Assembly (NCBI GenBank): GCA_944321755.1
Contig: CALUMM010000009.1
Coordinates: forward strand, 1 to 60,825
Direction: 5' to 3'
Source: an uncultured Alistipes sp.
GTDB taxonomy: Bacteria; Bacteroidota; Bacteroidia; Bacteroidales; Rikenellaceae
Length of the DNA stretch: 60,825 nt
Numbering within the stretch: the stretch's first letter is position 1; every line of letters begins with the position of its first letter. Both the position numbers and the translations under genes were made by a program. Positions 59,403-60,825 of this stretch are shown here, piece by piece. Under the pieces are notes generated by a model. The model saw nothing but the letters and a program-made list of their open reading frames with translations, made no database searches and was not told the DNA's origin.

Positions 59403-60727
59403 TGTTCAGGAATATATTGTAAAAGTTCAGCAAAGTCGGTAGTAATATTCTTCATTATTCTATCAAAATAATTGGAAGAAATTAACCCATCATGATCTTG
59501 AATTGTCATGTTTTCTTTTTTATCGAGACCTATAATACATCCATTACGTAATTCCCAAACAGAAACATTTTCGGGATTTACCCACGAGTCCTTGAATTTT
59601 ATTGCTTCTATTTCATCCTCGTATTCGATGTTATCTTTTACTAACCAACCAAGCATGCAATTATTAAGGGCATATAATATATATGGACTATGAGTCGTGA
59701 TTACAAGTTTATCTCGACTCTTATCTATTAGACTTAAAAGATAATATAATAATGTTTCTTGCGTTTTAGGAAATAAATTTTGCTCCGGTTCTTCAATTAT
59801 TATACTTGAAAAATGAGGTTTGGTGATATTGTCTTCTAGGCGGAGTATTTTTTCTATTGATGGTGATAATTTAGCGTCTCCTAACGCTGGAGATGCTTTT
59901 CTAAGCTCTGTGGTTATTGAAGTTAAAGCTCCAACAAGTTGCTCCTTTTGTTGCTGATTCTTTAATATATTATCGTCTATTATTCCTTTCTTGCGTAGAT
60001 TACGTAAAAGGGGTTCGTATATTAAATTTAAATATAGATTTCTTTTTTGAAAAGAGATATCTTCAATATGATCATACACCCATTTTACTACATCATAAAA
60101 ATATACACATAAAGGAACGATTGATTGTAATCCACTAGATGCAGTATATAGAGATATTATATTCCCATCTTCAAGCAAAATTGTATCTTGACGATTATCC
60201 TCATCAAAATAAAATTTAACTCCTAAATCTAATATATTAAAAGCGTTATTCTTATCATATTTGCGATGAATCGATAGCCAATCGAATAAGAAAGTTCTCA
60301 TATTATCACGAGGAAGAGGAAGAGCTTCTATCCCTGGTAATGTTATGAGATTTCGCTCAGAGGGGATATAGGCAATTTTTCCAACTTTCTTATCTTCAAA
60401 AGATTTTTCTTTTTCTATAGTGAACTTATCTTTTCCTTCAATTTGAAATTTGATTACATCTCCATGATAACAAATAAAAGAATTTTCTTTGAAATAATCT
60501 TTAAGTTTATGAAACTTAATGAGATTTTCTTCAATGAAGGTTGAAGTATCAATATAATCAGTACCTTGATGTACAAGTATATCTTTTTCTAGCCAATGGC
60601 TAAAACTTATAATCTTCGCAATTGTACTTTTTCCACTACTTTGTGGCCCAATAAAAATATTGAATTGATTTAATTCAATATTGATACATTTTATAGGCCC
60701 AACATTCCTAATTATTAGAGTACTCAT
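59399..60727 (-). CDS. AAA/ABC-type ATPase of a probable two-gene defence module
   Basis: 442 aa, AT-rich. ABC/SMC-like ATPase (AAA_15/AAA_21 type): Walker A GPQSSGKST at 27-35, signature-like SSGLQS at about 197-202, Walker B SSIIIEEPEQNLFP with the glutamates at 312-315, and the H-loop H346 in TTHSPYIL. No TOPRIM domain follows, unlike OLD nucleases. The architecture resembles ATPases of Septu- or Gabija-like defence systems, but the partner is a PD-(D/E)xK-like protein rather than HNH or UvrD. It is the first gene of the pair. Its location on an island supports transfer. Confidence 0.85.
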   Translation of the reverse strand: MSTLIIRNVGPIKCINIELNQFNIFIGPQSSGKSTIAKIISFSHWLEKDILVHQGTDYIDTSTFIEENLIKFHKLKDYFKENSFICYHGDVIKFQIEGKDKFTIEKEKSFEDKKVGKIAYIPSERNLITLPGIEALPLPRDNMRTFLFDWLSIHRKYDKNNAFNILDLGVKFYFDEDNRQDTILLEDGNIISLYTASSGLQSIVPLCVYFYDVVKWVYDHIEDISFQKRNLYLNLIYEPLLRNLRKKGIIDDNILKNQQQKEQLVGALTSITTELRKASPALGDAKLSPSIEKILRLEDNITKPHFSSIIIEEPEQNLFPKTQETLLYYLLSLIDKSRDKLVITTHSPYILYALNNCMLGWLVKDNIEYEDEIEAIKFKDSWVNPENVSVWELRNGCIIGLDKKENMTIQDHDGLISSNYFDRIMKNITTDFAELLQYIPEQ

Positions 60728-60748
60728 ATTTGTTATAATTTAGTTATA

Positions 60749-60780
60749 CAAAGTTACTACAAAAAAGTGAAATGCGGAAA
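60749..60780 (-). promoter_or_regulatory. Promoter of the ATPase-nuclease pair
   Basis: On the minus strand TTTC (60780-60777), 20 nt, TAACTTTG (60756-60749). The -7 box is exact and the -33 box has one mismatch. It ends 21 nt before the ATPase start codon. Confidence 0.6.
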
Positions 60781-60825
60781 GATATAGTGATAGAATTGAG
60801 TTACAAGGGTTTTGGTTGAAGTGGC

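Larger units (their letters stand above)
58555..60825. mobile_element. Left part of a predicted integrated island
   Basis: From about 58700 on, base composition becomes clearly AT-rich with A/T-ending codons, unlike all genes to the left. The change lies next to the tRNA 3' fragment. The island's integrase and right end are not in the window, so element type is unknown. Confidence 0.6.

Overview
This window looks like the chromosome of a Bacteroidales bacterium, most likely an Alistipes-like Rikenellaceae. It is GC-rich for the phylum, carries three SusC/SusD pairs, an ECF sigma/FecR pair, a MurF-alanine racemase fusion, a YhcH-type protein, a FprA flavodiiron protein and an IntDOT-like tyrosine recombinase. 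Its promoters match the phylum-specific TTTG / TAnnTTTG pattern rather than sigma-70 consensus. The genus is inferred from composition and gene content; no 16S rRNA gene is present.

Layout. 1-5003: housekeeping genes (SPOR-domain amidase, MCE/MlaD protein, mutS2). 5045-19950: a self-contained uptake locus with ECF sigma factor, FecR anti-sigma, a sensor-type SusC with an N-terminal STN domain, SusD, a PKD-GDPD lipoprotein, a PKD/PQQ-propeller lipoprotein, an endonuclease/exonuclease/phosphatase-fold lipoprotein with GLUG-like repeats, a second GDPD and a GlpT/UhpC-type organophosphate antiporter. Together these suggest import and breakdown of glycerophosphodiesters or phospholipid headgroups rather than a glycan. 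19981-30132: murF-alr, a tetrapyrrole-type methyltransferase, grpE-dnaJ, mutL, rhomboid, a membrane phosphodiesterase and a YhcH protein. 30208-34101 (minus): Bcr/CflA-like exporter, ugd, flavodiiron protein.

34188-48191 is the most striking region. Two divergent SusC/SusD operons flank a tyrosine recombinase gene. The recombinase sits between exact 23-bp inverted repeats (38897-38919 and 40639-40661), and a single strong promoter (TTTG-N20-TACCTTTG) abuts the left repeat and faces the left operon. Inversion of about 1.7 kb would move that promoter in front of the right operon (SusC, SusD, zinc metallopeptidase, DUF4302), so this looks like a self-encoded flip switch choosing between two nutrient receptors. 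The left susC also has a G9 run inside its signal-peptide codons, which could add a second, slippage-based switch.

48306-55673 is mostly a minus-strand run of poorly characterised envelope and stress genes (LemA, DUF3137, lipoprotein, YbjN-like protein, a signal-less trypsin-like protease with zinc ribbon, small membrane and exported proteins). Two more G9/C9 runs lie at gene starts here. 56130-58476 holds an AraC-type regulator, a decayed TonB-dependent receptor and apparently non-coding sequence. At 58534-58554 there is a 21-nt 3' tRNA fragment that looks like an attachment site. Beyond it composition becomes AT-rich, and a translationally coupled pair (PD-(D/E)xK-like protein plus AAA/ABC-type ATPase) resembles an uncharacterised defence module on an integrated island that runs off the window.
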